This document shows positions 13,227-28,720 of a DNA stretch of 64,000 nucleotides, in pieces. The notes beneath the pieces are model-generated. The model was given only the letters and a program-made list of their open reading frames with translations. It searched no databases and had not been told where the DNA came from. Made by a program: the position numbers and the translations under genes. The DNA is from Cacajao melanocephalus. Lineage: Eukaryota; Chordata; Mammalia; Primates; Pitheciidae. The DNA lies in contig CAUYLG010039403.1 in assembly GCA_963573385.1 (NCBI GenBank), positions 62,001-126,000 of the forward strand. The letters run 5' to 3'. Each line of letters starts with the position of its first letter. The stretch's first letter is position 1.

Positions 13227-13560
13227 CGCGCAACTTCCTCGGCGGCTTCCCCCGGCGACCAGCCAGCCGGCTCTCCCCGCCCGCCTGCCCGCCCTCGCGG
13301 CGGCGGGGAGCGGAGTTTGCGGCGCCTCCATCCCGCGCCCTGGCAGGAGGAAGCGCCTTTGTCAAGAGCCGGCCCTGCGCGGCCTCCCCCTCCGCCTGGG
13401 AGCGGGGTGTGAGGCGGCCAACTCCGAGCCCCGCGCCTGGCTGGCCGTGCGCTCCGGCTGCGAGAGGAGAGCCCAGCGGGTGGAGGGGAGGAAAGGGAAA
13501 TGGGAGAAACAAAAGGGGCGGTGGGTTTCCCTTTTGTTTGTGCGGATCTGATAACTTCTT

Positions 13561-14644
13561 TTTGTCCCTTACATAACGCAGACTTCGAAGTTAGTCATTC
13601 TTTTTATTGTTATGATTGTTGTCATCATCTCTGCGCGTCTCTCACATTTCCTTTCATCTTTGGATCTCAGAGCATTTTAAACACGCTAATTAATTTCATC
13701 CCCGGGCCCCCTAGGAAACAAGTTAATACGCCTGTTTCCCTAAGTGGGTAAACTGAGGTCGTGGAAAGCTCTGTAACTGATGGATACGCTTGATCTTCTA
13801 CCGCGCCTGGTGTCTGAGGATATGAAAGCATTTAGGAGGAGGAACCCGTTCTCCAATGCCCCGTGGAAAAGTTAAAGATGCTCATTTTACTTACGGGTTA
13901 ACTGAAGTCCAAAAGAAGTCTATGTAATTGTTATGTAGTTCAAACCATAATTCTTCTTACATAGTGTTTGAATCTTAAAACCATAAAAGACTTACTGAAA
14001 AATGCTCCGAGTAGGGAAATTAATGTAAATCATAAACTCACGTCACCATCTACTTTTATTTTTGTACGTGCAGGTCTCTTAGAGGCAAGAGAGCAAGAAT
14101 GGAACAGAGGACAGAGGTTTTTTTAAAAAAATGTACAGTACATTTAACAGATTTTAATCACTACACACAAGGAAATGTGCCTTGGTTTTAACAGCACCGA
14201 CAATATTTCTGTCGTTTAGTCATCAAACAGTATATCAACAAATATTATTGAGCACTTTATTCATAAGGTGCTGGTTGTGCTAAAAACTGAAAGCTTTGTA
14301 TGTAAGAAAAGGTCATCTGTTTCTGTTCACAGACTTGACTTTTTCTTACTCTGCAAAATGTTATTTTGTTTTCATTGCACATAATCTTTTGTTTCAGAAA
14401 TGGCATTGTCCCTTACTGTGTTGAATATTTATTACTCTTAAAGGAGATATGAATTCATTATTCAGTTTTCATAATAGGGTGAATTTAAAATTTTTGAATT
14501 GTGGAAAATGTTCACTTTATTCAATTGTTTCAGCTTTGCTATGTTTTCTTTATAGCCAACAGAAAATATTTTCTGAGTGATCAGATTTACAGGTCTCGAA
14601 ACATAAAACGTTGTTCTTATTAACAGCATATGAATTCCTTATGG
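13561..14644. other. CpG-island shore, start of intron 1
   Basis: This is unique, moderately AT-rich sequence with no exon or repeat recognised. Confidence 0.5.
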
Positions 14645-14933
14645 TTTTTTTTCTCTGTTTTTGAGACAAGTCTCACCCGGACTGGAGTGCAGTGGCAGGA
14701 TCCCGGCTCACCGCAACCTCCGCCTCCTTATTTCAAGCATTTCTTTGCCTCAGCCTCCCGAGTAGCTGGGATTACAGGCGCCTGCCACCACACCCAGCTA
14801 ATTTTTGTATTTTTAGTAGAGACAGGGTTTCATCATCTTGGCCAAGGCTGATCTTGAACTCCTGACCTCATGATTCACCTACCTCGGCCTCCCAAAGTGC
14901 TAGGATTACAGGCATGAGCCACAGCGCCCGGCC
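14645..14933 (-). mobile_element. Alu element, antisense
   Basis: It runs from T-rich TTTTTGAGACAAGTCTCACC to GCGCCCGGCC on the + strand, a full-length relatively well-kept copy. Confidence 0.95.
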
Positions 14934-17225
<2,292 letters not shown>

Positions 17226-18206
17226 GGAGTCTTTCAATTAGCGTAGCTACCTTCAGAAATAAGCCTAGAGAAAAAGAGCTTCATCTGATAGTTTAACAGA
17301 AACAAATTGTAAATGACTCTAAGAAGAATTGACAGTTTTCTCAGAATGTTGTACCAGATGTTTCAGATTCTTTTTGCTACATAAAGTCCATTTCAGAGAA
17401 ATGGGGTTCTACATAGTACTCTTATATCACCCCTGTAATACTTTTACACCTCAAAATACCAGTTGCAGAAAAATAGAATGTGTTGCTGATGCCTATAAAT
17501 GGGAAAATCCTGACATCTGTCTTCATCCTCCAGTTAATCTTGTCTGTTCACGTAGTTTTTAAAAAAATTAATTCAACACACATGTAATTTACTTCCTTTT
17601 CAGAGAATTTGTTGCTGATTTTTATTTTATAATGAACCTCTTGGGATGTAGCTAATTCTAAAAATATGTAATACCCCCCTTTTCCCACCATCTTCTGCAG
17701 TTTCTTTTTCTATTATTTTTTTGGCTTCAGTTTTCTTTTTCCCCTAAACTGTTTAAAATAAACTAAGAAATGTTTAAGTATAGTTGACAGTGAACACAGT
17801 CAGTAATTTACCATGCAAATGTCAGCATACAAGGTGCAATGAAATCTGTTTTAGAGATAGTACACTTCTGAAGGGGGCTAAAGCAGGGACAGCAAATAAA
17901 TTTCATTTGGGGTACCAAATCTGATTGTTTAGTGGTGGCTGCTTAGAGTGCTGTGTTGAGAAAACTGGGAGTCCTTGTTCACACTTAGCAGGGAAGAGTG
18001 CTGTGATTAGCAATTTCTGCTGTTTGTGAGCAGTGGACTTTTGGCATGGATGCCAAATACATTCAATATTTATTGGATGCCTTTTACATGTTACAGGTCT
18101 AAATGCTGATACCTCACAGACTAATCTCTGCCTTCATGGTGTTTACATTCTACTAACAAGACACAAACCATAAAATAAATAAAATACTTTGTGTTTTAAG
18201 AAAAAC
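17226..18206. other. Unassigned intronic sequence with ancient repeat
   Basis: This is mostly unique. Bases 18,055-18,190 ('TTCAATATTTATTGGATGCC', 'GCCTTCATGGTGTTTACATT') match an ancient mammalian-wide repeat of L2/MIR3 type. Confidence 0.45.
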
Positions 18207-18515
18207 GGCTGAGTGCAGTGGCTCACACCTGTAATCCTCGCTCTTTGGGAGGGTGACGTGGGAAGACCCCCCTCTTGCCCAGGAGTTCAAGACCAGCCTT
18301 GGCTACGTGGTGAGACCCTGTCTCTACAAAGAAATTTTTTAAAAAATTACATGGACATGGTCCCAACTACTCAGGAAGCTGAGGTGGAAAGATCACTTAA
18401 GTATGGGAGGTCAAGGCTGCAGTGAGCCATGATTGCATCACTGCACCCCATCCTGGGCAACAGAGTGAGACCCTGTCTCAAAAAAATAAAAATTAAAGAA
18501 ATAAATAAAAGAAAA
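18207..18515 (+). mobile_element. Alu element (old), sense
   Basis: This diverged copy begins GGCTGAGTGCAGTGGCTCAC and has an A/TAAA tail. Several internal deletions suggest AluJ age. Confidence 0.9.
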
Positions 18516-18679
18516 ATGACCTAGTTTCTTCAAAAAATTAATAGCAAGAAATAAGAGAGGGAGGGAAAACTAAGATTGAAGGGGACTTGAGAGGCTTATC
18601 CACCAAGCTTTGAGCAAACTAACTGTAAAAAGACATTTATTCAAAATTGGGGAAATTTAGACTCTGGATATTTAATGAA

Positions 18680-19318
<639 letters not shown>

Positions 19319-19509
19319 AAGATGCAGTTTTAAAGGGTAGTCAGAAAAGACTTCATTGAGAAGATGATAAATATTTGAGAAAGTGAGTAATGACCTGAAG
19401 AAGGTAACAGAGCAAGCCTTGTAGGTCATCTTGGAGCAAGACATTATACACAGAGGGAATAGTAAGTACAGTGGGAGCGTGCCTAGACTCCAAGAAACTA
19501 CAAGAAGGG

Positions 19510-19640
19510 TGTGAGCCAGGCATAGTGGCTTGCAGCTGTAGTCTCAGCTACTCAAGAGGCCGAGGTGGGAGGATCACTTGAGCCCAGGAGTTCCAGACCA
19601 ACCTGAGCAACATAACCAGATCTCGTCTCAAAACAGAACA
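19510..19640 (+). mobile_element. Partial, rearranged Alu, sense
   Basis: Starts AGCCAGGCATAGTGGCTTGC and continues with one Alu arm ('GAGGTGGGAGGATCACTTGA'), lacking the second. Confidence 0.8.
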
Positions 19641-22600
19641 CCTAGCGAAACTAGATCAGGGTGAGCATGAGTAGTTAAAATCAGCATCAGCATGGTAAAG
19701 GAAGTGTAGAGGAATCTCAATTGTGTAGGGCTGGTTGTCCATATTGCTTTAAAGTAAAAATATTTTATATACCTATCTAAGTCTTCTACTTTAGTCACTG
19801 TGGAAGCTATACACTTACTCAACAATACTAACATTACTCAGTATTTTTAGAAATTTTTTTGTCATCTAAGCCGGTTTAAGAGCTGCACGTGAAAATAGCT
19901 CATTACTTTGTATTTACTTGTTTTTAAGGAAAAACGGGGTGATTATCCATGTGATATTTCATGTTATTTATCAGATGTGACTCACAAAGGATCTTGACAG
20001 AAAAAAAATGGGAAGTAACTTAATGCTATTTCTGAAAATCAGAGCCACTCTGAGAAAGCAGTTATTGTTTGTAAAAGTCAGACCCACCCATAAACTAAAA
20101 AGGAATTTTAATAATGTTGTGGACGATTGTAGCATCATTTGGAATAAGGGTATGTTACCTCTAAGAGTGACTAGTATGGAAGGCACCATACTCATTTGGA
20201 TATTTAAAGTCTCGTGAGTTAAAACGTGGGTGCACCCACACACACACACACACGTACACACAAGATCATATACAGTTCATAATACTAAGTATTCAAAACA
20301 GTCATTTCATATGTTTCATTTATATCTTGCATTCAAGACTAAAGGGATGGTATTTAAAATGTAGTGAAATTGTGTAACTCTTGCTATGACATACACTTGG
20401 GGAACTAAAAGACTAACACATGTTAAGAGATGAATCTGGCTCTTAAGTCTTACATTCATGGTTCATTTCTCAGATTAGTAGTTGTTTTGAGAACATTCTG
20501 ATTTACCATAAAGAACTGTTTTTAATCTTCATTATTAAAGGCATAGAAAAATTTGGATCTCATCTAAATGTTTAAATGCCCCCCAAAAACTTCAATAAAT
20601 ATGGATTGTAAAAATCTACTCTCAGGACAATATGCATGTAGGATTGCTAGTTTTGAACAATTACTATACTAATTCATTCTTTGGAGGTACACTTTTTCCA
20701 ACCTGAGAAACTAAACTTATTTCAGTGATTTTTACTCTCCTGATAATATTGAGTAAAGAAAGGCATTCTTTTTTTAGTTATTTATATGCAATGGTGGGGG
20801 AGCACAGTGTTTTTATTTGTATTTTTAACCAATCATATTTAAAATTTAATGGCATTAAGTAGAACTTACAAACTTTTATTATGTAGTAAATTACATAGTG
20901 ACCACTAAGAATGTAAGTATATAACCGTACAAGGAATACTTACAAAGCTTCCTGTTTTAAACATTTTTCAGTAAATTGTTAGGAATCTAGTTCTTTAATT
21001 CACTCAGAGTTTTTGTCCCTTTAGTGTATATAGATGTATATATGCATGTGAATGTATAGATAGATAGCTAGACTCTTATCATATACTGCACATATCAGGA
21101 CTGAGCTGCTAGACTAGGTTATTTAATGTATTTTAAACACTAGTCTATTAACACAGAACAACTGAGACTATATTTAATTCCTGGGCTTTCCATTAACTCT
21201 GAAAGTCTTTGAAAACCTTTGATTCTTCTTTAAAAAAAAAAGTAGCAATGGTTTTTCATAAAGGTTTTTGAAGTTCTATGATGATGACCATACTAAAGTG
21301 TGACTTATTTTAGAAGTACCATTAATCCAGGCTGTTGATTTACTGGCAGGATGATTTTTTTTTTCATTTCCATTTTGTAAAATAAATAAATAACTTATGA
21401 TTGAAGAGAAAGAGGGGGAAGGCAGCAAGAGAAGGAAGGAAAGGAAAAAAATGGTTCTCACAAAATAGTAAATATGACTGTGGATAATTCTCTTAACTTA
21501 GATCTACTTACGTGTCTGTGACCTAATGAGCTAAGGCTCAAATGTGTAAATTAAGTAGAGAATAGAAATAATAATACAACTTTTATTTGGGGAGAAGAAG
21601 TTGCTTTGCAAAAGGGCATCTTACATTTCATGTTGAGTTAAACTTTATGACTATGATAAAATCTATACTTAATTTTGGAAATAATGAGTAACAATAATTG
21701 AGAAATTATTTCAAAATTCAATATATTACTTAAGCTTTGTAGATTTTTGCAGCAACAGGTTCAAGGTTATTCTTCTCAGCTTGATTGCAAGATACTGTAA
21801 TTTCCTGCCTGTCTCACTTTCATCTCTTCATTACTCTGCCAATAGCTCTCTTTATCATCCTTTGGCAGCTTTGGTCATGCCTATTGCTCTTCAACAGTGT
21901 TTTCTATGTTTGTCTGCCAGTTTTATACTTATAAAGTAGACTTGGAATGAGTTAAGGGCATAAAGAGGTAACCTATGGAAAGCAAGTATAATACTTTTCC
22001 TATTTGTGCCATACTTCGTCTTTTTAAACTTTCCTTGCCTATTTCTGTGTGCCTTGTTGGAGATCTCTCATCAGACACTAAGAGACAACTACATGACCTG
22101 TAGATACAATGCTTTCTAAACCCAATAATGTAGAAAACAGTCTAAGTTTAAACTGAAACTCCTTGAGTTAATCCTGCATCCATCCAGAACGTACATACCT
22201 AAACTAGCAAAGTTTGATAATAAAATTAACAGCCTAGTATAATTTCAAAAGCTATTTTCAGCTCTTGATGTTTGTTGTCTTTTCCAAAAATGTCAAACAA
22301 TTGAGGACTTCATCATTACTATAATAATTATCATATATGACCTTAGGGGGAAACTGTACTTCTGTTGAGCTTCTATTTGACAATCAAGAGGAAAAGATGG
22401 AAAGATCAGTAATGTGGCAAAGAAGTTTTTAACTTCTTCCTTCCACAAGAATGAATTATGAAGTGACTGGCCCTGATATTTTTCTTGTAGTGCTCAACAT
22501 ATCATTTGGCTTAATCTTTAGAAGGCACAGTTTAATTTTATTTTTTAACTAAATAAAAACAATGGAAGATGCTTTGTTGGTTCTTCAAAACCTTAATGTT

Positions 22601-23690
22601 GAATTCCTGGTTCTTGGCAGATACTGTGGATAGTACTTCATGTTCCTCTGGGTTTATTTCAGGTTTTTAATGAACTGCATGTACTGGTAGCACTAAAAGC
22701 TGATTTGCTTTGATTTTAAACTACTATTAGCATGATAGATTTTTCTTTGAATTGTTTCTCACTGTCATTCTTTAAATTTACCATCAAAGGATCAAAACAT
22801 CCAAATTACAAAACTAGTTAAGTTCATCATTCATGAGAAGATATGTTAAATGTGTATCTCTTGTAAAGTAGTGGCTGCTTCTAATTAGAAACCCGTCCTA
22901 TAGACATACCTCATGTATCAGAAAGCTTTTTAAATATGCTTACTGCTTTACTGTTATTTTCATTTAGAATAGGATGATTCCGTTTCTGAAGTAGCCCTCT
23001 CTGTTCACCAAAGGAACTATGATGAATTTTGAGATGCGCTCTTAAACTGTTGAACATTGAGCAGATCTGTAACTTCAGTGAGAGCAGACATTTTTAAAAA
23101 TTCATCACTAACATTTATTGAACAAAAAGATCACATTTTGCTAAAGCTTTTTCATTGTGTCTCTTTTAGAAATGACATGTTGATTTATTTCAGTACAGTT
23201 CAGCTCTTAAGGACCAGTCTTGTAAAGCTTTAGCCAGAATTTGTCTCCTAAAGCTGACTTTAAAATGGCTTCCAAAAGGATTTGCTGAGTTTCAGAACTG
23301 AGTAGGCTGCTAATGATTCAGTAGGCCCCCTCATTTTCCTCCTACTCCTAAAATTGAAGGCTCCTTCATACCATCTAGGTACCCTGAATCATCATGGCTA
23401 AACTCTAAAGAAGAATTGTTATATGGAAAAACTCTCCATGAAGTGAGAATGTCAGAAAGCAGTCTGAGTCAGAAATCATTCATTGATCTCAGTGATACAT
23501 TCTATAGGTTGTGGGCTTCATTTTAAATCTTTTAGTGTACTTCCATGTATGTCCTTATTATAGGATTGTAAATCCTTTAATGCCCATAAAACCAGCTGAG
23601 GTGTTTATTCCTAGTTAATTTCTAATTGGTTTGGTTTTAATTATCTATTACATGCAAAGGACTTTATAGTTTTTATTGAATACATAGAGA
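19641..23690. other. Unassigned intronic sequence
   Basis: Four kilobases of AT-rich DNA are almost free of recognisable repeats, apart from an AC tract at 20,236-20,262. The long Alu-free run in an Alu-rich intron is compatible with conserved regulatory content, but no motif array is evident. Confidence 0.5.
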
Positions 23691-23840
23691 GGAGAGGCAG
23701 TATGATACAGGATAAAAACCACTATATCAGAAGTTGGGGACCTGGAGTTCTGGTTCATCTTCTCAATATGTGACCTTATATTTCATTTAACCTCTGTGAG
23801 CCCTAGTTTCCTTATCTTTACAAGGTCAGTAACTCTGGCA
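23690..23840 (+). mobile_element. MIR fragment, sense
   Basis: 'GGCAGTATGATACAGGATAA', 'TGTGACCTTATATTTC' and 'AACCTCTGTGAGCC' follow the MIR core order. Confidence 0.6.
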
Positions 23841-24814
23841 CTCACACCCTCTTTGGAACCAACCTATTGCAGATATAGCTAATAGCTGATCCCAAACCAG
23901 CTTCAGATAACTTTTTGATACAGCACTGTCAGAAACCATATATATAATTGCCATTCTGATGAAATCTGTTGGTCATCTCAACTATATTGGGTCTCTTCCA
24001 GCTCTAAGATTCTATGACTTTAAATAATTTGCCTATAGAAAGTCTCTCTATTCTATCTATACTGTCTCTTCACATTGGGTGTTTAGGGTTGAAACTGTGT
24101 GAGCTTAAGAAGAATTCTTTGTAGTCAGGGATAGCATGTTTATATTTCATTTAGTGATGTTAAAAACAAATGATTGTAGAAAACTCACGGGGGCACTTAA
24201 AATTCCAAATGGAATGGAGACAAATAAAAATGCTTGGTACTAATTTGATGGAAACTCGTTTTAGCTTCTAAATGTTTATGGCACAGACCTCAGGTTAGTG
24301 AAATTTGAAGTGATATATTTGTCTGTAGGGCATATAATGAAGACATAGGAATCCTAGATTGAGAAATAAAGAGGCCTGAGTTCTAGCTTTGCAAACTGTT
24401 TTTTTAACCTGGTTAGTGTCTTCATCTATTGTAATGGTATCAGACCAGTGTTTCTCATTAATGTATTATACAAATTACCTAAGGATCATATAATGGATAT
24501 GCTAATTCAGTAAGTCTGGCTGGGGCTTGAGATTCTGCATTATTTGCAGGCTTCTGGGTGTGCTACTGCTGTAGGCCGTGGACCACACTTTACTTATAAA
24601 AGTTCTAGGCCATTTCCAACTCTCCTTCTGGTTTAAAGGGTCTTTAAATCATAACTTCACTTCTATCTCTCCAGCTCTTTCATAACACTATTAAACTTGT
24701 ACTTTTTGAAGTCTCATATTCCTAGACTCATTCCCTATTTTCTCAGTCTGAGAGTTCCATTAGTTTTGCTGTTTTTCTGTTTCCAGAATGAACTTGGTTA
24801 TTCAAGTTAAACCT

Positions 24815-25250
24815 GTGGTAGTATAATAGAAAGAGGCTTTGATAAGAAGAAAATTATTCAGACGCCTCCCCCACTGATTAGTAGCTCTGTTGCCTTGGAC
24901 AGTTGATTCAGTTTACTTAATATCAAGGTTCTGAGTACAAGCCTCACCAGGGACTTACTAAATTCCTTATCCAAAATGCTTGGGGCAAAAAGTGTCTTGA
25001 ATTTCAGTTTTTTTCAGATTGTGGAATATTTGCATTATACTTGGAAGAGCATTTCCTTTGAGTCATGTTAGCGCTTGAAAAGTTTCAGATTTTGTAGCAC
25101 TTTGGATTTCAGATTTACAGATTAGGGATGTTCAACCTGTATCTTCCTGGTAAGGTTGTGAAAAGGAATAGAGATAATATGTAAAGCTCTCAGCACAGTC
25201 AGGCATCAAGTAGGCACTCAAGAATTGGAAACTATTTTTATTATTCTTAC
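24815..25250 (+). mobile_element. MIR, sense, interrupted by a Tigger-like element
   Basis: The MIR 5' half (24,815-24,920) and 3' half (25,141-25,250, 'CAGCACAGTCAGGCATCAAG', 'TAGGCACTCAAGAA') lie either side of the element at about 24,950-25,140. This order shows that insertion came after the MIR. Confidence 0.6.
24950..25140 (+). mobile_element. Tigger-like short DNA element (copy 1, decayed)
   Basis: 'CCTTATCCAAAATGCTTGGG' through 'GGATGTTCAACCTGTA' matches the same family as 35,287-35,581, a TA-flanked non-autonomous element. The left end is eroded. Confidence 0.6.
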
Positions 25251-25462
25251 TGGCATCCTGACTTGGTTTAGTAGAAAGAGAAAAAGGAGTGGGAAAGATC
25301 TGTCGCCAACTCAGGACCTCTCTCTGTGTGCCAACTTAAATTTTCAACTCCTTATTAGACATGTTAACCCAAATTCTTCAAACTTAACATAGTGAAAAAG
25401 ACTTCTATTTTCTTTTCATATCTGTTATCCCTCCTTCAATACTGGCAGAGATTACTGTTTCT

Positions 25463-25794
<332 letters not shown>

Positions 25795-25820
25795 TCATTT
25801 CTGCCTTTATTTCTCAAGAA

Positions 25821-26513
25821 CAGTTGGCCTTCCATATCCATGGGATCCACATCTGAGGATTCAACCAACCATATGTCAAAAATATTTGGAAAAAAACATA
25901 CAATAAAAAATAACAATACAACAATAAAATAACACAAGTGAAAAGTACTGTATAACAACTATTTTCATAGCACTTACATTTTATTAGGTATTGTAAGTCA
26001 GGGGGCCCTATCCCCAGGGCTTTGACCTATTCCTGTCTATGGGCTGTTAGGAACCAGGCCACACAGCAGGAGGTGAGTGGTATGTGAGCAAGCATTACTG
26101 CCTGAGCTCTACCTCCTATCAGATCAGCAGGGCATTAGATCTCTCAGGAGCTGAACCCTATTGTGAACTGCACATGCGAGGGATCTAGGGTGTGTTCTCC
26201 TTATGAGACTCTAAGGAGTGCCTGATGATCTGAGGTAGAACAGTTTCATCCTGAAACCATTCCCCCGTAACCACTCACCCCCAACCCCTGTCCATGGAAA
26301 AATTGTCTTCCACGAAACTGGTCCCTGGTGCCATAAAGATGGGAACTGCTGTTATAAGTAATCCAGAGATGATTTAAAGTATACCAGAGGATGTTTGCAA
26401 ATACTATGTTCCAGTAAAAATCCCATTTTATATAAGGGATTTGAGCATCTGTAGATTTGGGTATTGGAGAAAAGTCCTGGAACCAGTCCCCTGCAGATAC
26501 CAGGGATGACTCT
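25821..26513 (+). mobile_element. MER2 (Tigger-derived) element hosting a nested MER1-type element
   Basis: The left half (25,821-25,998: 'CAGTTGGCCTTCCATATCCA', 'GGATTCAACCAACC') and the right half (26,352 to about 26,513: 'GTAATCCAGAGATGATTTAA', 'GGGATTTGAGCATCTG') are the two ends of a MER2 consensus. The insertion at 25,999-26,351 splits them. The right terminus is eroded. Confidence 0.8.
25999..26351 (-). mobile_element. MER1-type (hAT-Charlie) non-autonomous element nested in MER2
   Basis: Its terminal repeats are CAGGGGGCC at the left and complement CAGCAGTTC at the right. Inside are 'GGCTGTTAGGAACCAGGCC', 'TTGTGAACTGCACATGCGAG' and 'TTGTCTTCCACGAAACTGG', typical of the MER1 family. 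It is flanked by an 8-base duplication TTGTAAGT/TTATAAGT (7 of 8), the length expected of hAT elements, derived from the MER2 sequence. Confidence 0.8.
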
Positions 26514-26799
26514 CTATATTTGTTTCTAACTCTCCCCATGGATGTCTCAAAAGTGCCTCCCATATCCATGCTCAGGGGCAAACCTATGGCAGCCTCAAGA
26601 ATACCACACGACAGAAGTCTTCAAAATGATTTATTACCCTTAATAGAAATTAATTTCCAGCATTATCCCTTTCCCAAAAAAATTCCCTTTAGCAGAAAAT
26701 AGTTTGTATACTGAAGTAATCATTTCTAAATAATTGATAATAGAAATATTCAGGTAATTCAGTAGGAATTTACTGTCAGAAGAACTCTTTAACGGTAAA

Positions 26800-27260
26800 C
26801 CTTTATTGATCTACTACCGTGTACTAGATATTTGTTTAATGACCCATAACAATCCTTTGAGGTAGGTAATATTATATATTAAAAGGTAATAGGGTTTAAT
26901 GATTGCAAGTATAGGCTCTGAACCAGAATTTCTCGGGTTCCGATCCCAGATGTCAGCCCTTAGTAGTTGTTTGATCACAGGCAATTTACTGAACTGATCT
27001 GAGCCTTAGTTCCCTCCTATGTAAAATAGAGATAATAATATCACTTCTCTCCTAGGAACATTATTAGGAGTTAAAAGAATTTTTAAAAAGCTCTTTGAAA
27101 AATGCCTGGCATTTATTATGATAAGCACTGCATATATGTTAGTTACTGTTATTTATTATCTTAGACTTTCAGGTTAGGAAACTGAGACTCAGTGAAGTTG
27201 GTCCAAGTTTCACAGCTATTAAATGATAGTGCGAGGAGTCAGACATCATTCTATTTTACT
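26800..27260 (+). mobile_element. Two nested MIR-class elements
   Basis: A MIR (about 26,885-27,160: 'ATGATTGCAAGTATAGGCTC', 'TGTAAAATAGAGATAATAAT') lies inside another MIR/L2-class repeat. The outer halves are 26,800-26,880 ('CAATCCTTTGAGGTAGG') and 27,163-27,260 ('GGAAACTGAGACTCAGTGAA'). Confidence 0.6.
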
Positions 27261-28150
27261 TCATCTCAAGTAATAATAATTTATCTTACCCTCTTGCATA
27301 CAGCCTCCGTATTAATGGTCTCATTGTGATCATACGAGAAATATAATTCATTCTGGTATCACATGTGGTGCTTAAAATGTAGAATTTCTAAAATATGCAG
27401 ATAAAAGCTCACTTTAATATGATCTGAGAAGCATAAGAATATGTATTTAATTCTATTTTATGTTTTTCTCCATTTCTGTTAATAATCACCAAAATCCCTA
27501 GAAAGTGGAAGTACTAGTTTTACATTACTATATAGTGACTTCAGTTGTCGTGATTTACTTAGTGTTAAATCTTCTTTTGCGAAACATTTTCAGAATGACT
27601 GAGGCTCATTAGCATGTTGTAACTACACAGTGTGCTTAAAATCAAGAACTTTTATGAATATGATTAACCATTACATCTTGAAATTATGTAGTCATTTGCC
27701 TTTTAGTTTTTCTGTGAATTTTAATTTTATCAGCTGTTTTTTGAATAGAATCTTTGAGTTTAGTGTTTTGATGTCTTTGTATTAGATGCTGTATATAGTT
27801 GAATCTGCTTAATTTTATAAGCTTTAGACTGTGACACTCATTTAGGCCTTTAGTAAAAATAAAAAGCATCTGATTACTATTTGAAGCGTCTATAGATGAT
27901 TTGCTCACTCCCCAACCTCATTCCCCATTACTTATTATTTTCTTTTTTCCATTATTAGTGTTTTATTCCTTTGTGGAAAAAAATTTTTCTTTGTATTAAG
28001 ACAGTATAAAGACAGAAGATATAAAAATCTGTAGTCTTTGAGAAGAGGGCAGATTTGAAAAACCAGAATCATCTGTGATGAAAAGACTGTTTTTACCTTG
28101 GTTTTGAAACTAGATTCTGTGACCTAATATACTTGCTTTTGGGGAAACAA
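27261..28150. other. Unassigned intronic sequence
   Basis: AT-rich with no recognisable gene or repeat. Confidence 0.5.
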
Positions 28151-28720
28151 ACATACTTGAAATAGTTGTTATGTCAGTTAAGACACACTGTTGTGATAGA
28201 AACAACTTAAACAGGCTTAAAGGGAAAAAAGGAAATGTATTGATTTGTGTACATTGGTCCAGGATAGGTGGGGCTGAGAATGGCTCCACCCAAGGCTCTC
28301 ATAATGTTAAGACTCAATTTCTGTACATTTCTCAGTGCTGCTCCTTGATGTTGGCTTTCTGATCCATCTGTACACGAGCAAAAGATAGCTTCAATTCCCC
28401 TAACACCTAAATCTACCCAGTGTCATGTATAGCTGGAAAGAGTGACTATCTTTCTTAGAAGTCCCAGCAAAAGTCTCATTGCATTGCATTGGCTCTGACT
28501 GGCTCACTCCCTTGTGGCCAGAATATGAAGCTCTTATTTTTGAGACTGAACCACAAGTCCAGCCATCATGTTTGAGGGTATAGTCAACTCCAGAGATATA
28601 TAAACTAAGAATAAAAGAGGGGTTTCCTCCAAAAAGGAAATGAAGATACCATTATATGAGAGAAAGGAGGAATATTTGTTGGGCAGCAGAAAACAGAGGC
28701 TCATAATGCTCGATAGTGGC
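28150..28720. mobile_element. Probable ancient interspersed repeat, family not assigned
   Basis: Phrases such as 'TCCCAGCAAAAGTCTCATTG' and 'CTGACTGGCTCACTC' recall a mammalian-wide repeat seen elsewhere in human introns, but I cannot name it safely. Confidence 0.35.

Larger units (their letters stand above)
12540..13560. promoter_or_regulatory. CpG island promoter of PELI1
   Basis: This roughly 1 kb stretch is strikingly GC-rich and CpG-dense, while flanking DNA on both sides is AT-rich and CpG-poor. It has no TATA box. Visible elements are a GC box (GGGGCGG, near 12,588-12,594), a ZNF143-like motif (12,684-12,702), an ETS core (CTTCCGG, 12,766-12,772), an initiator match (TCAGTCC, 12,755-12,761), and GCC and CAG triplet runs. 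It contains a non-coding exon ending in a strong donor at 13,154/13,155. The architecture is that of a broad, housekeeping-type CpG island promoter. Its assignment to PELI1 is an inference: the PELI1 start-codon exon is the next recognisable exon downstream on the same strand. Exact start sites cannot be read from sequence alone. An antisense upstream transcript is possible, but nothing here proves one. Confidence 0.88.

Noticed and set aside
12656..13576. Long open frame (306 codons, + strand) in the CpG island, with a 256-codon one on the opposite strand
   Set aside because: GC-rich DNA lacks stop codons by composition, so frames are open on both strands. The frame crosses a strong splice donor and the products are low-complexity Pro/Ala/Arg-rich with no domain.
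26246..26581. 111-codon minus-strand open frame
   Set aside because: It spans the junction of the nested MER1-type element and MER2, so it is repeat-derived.
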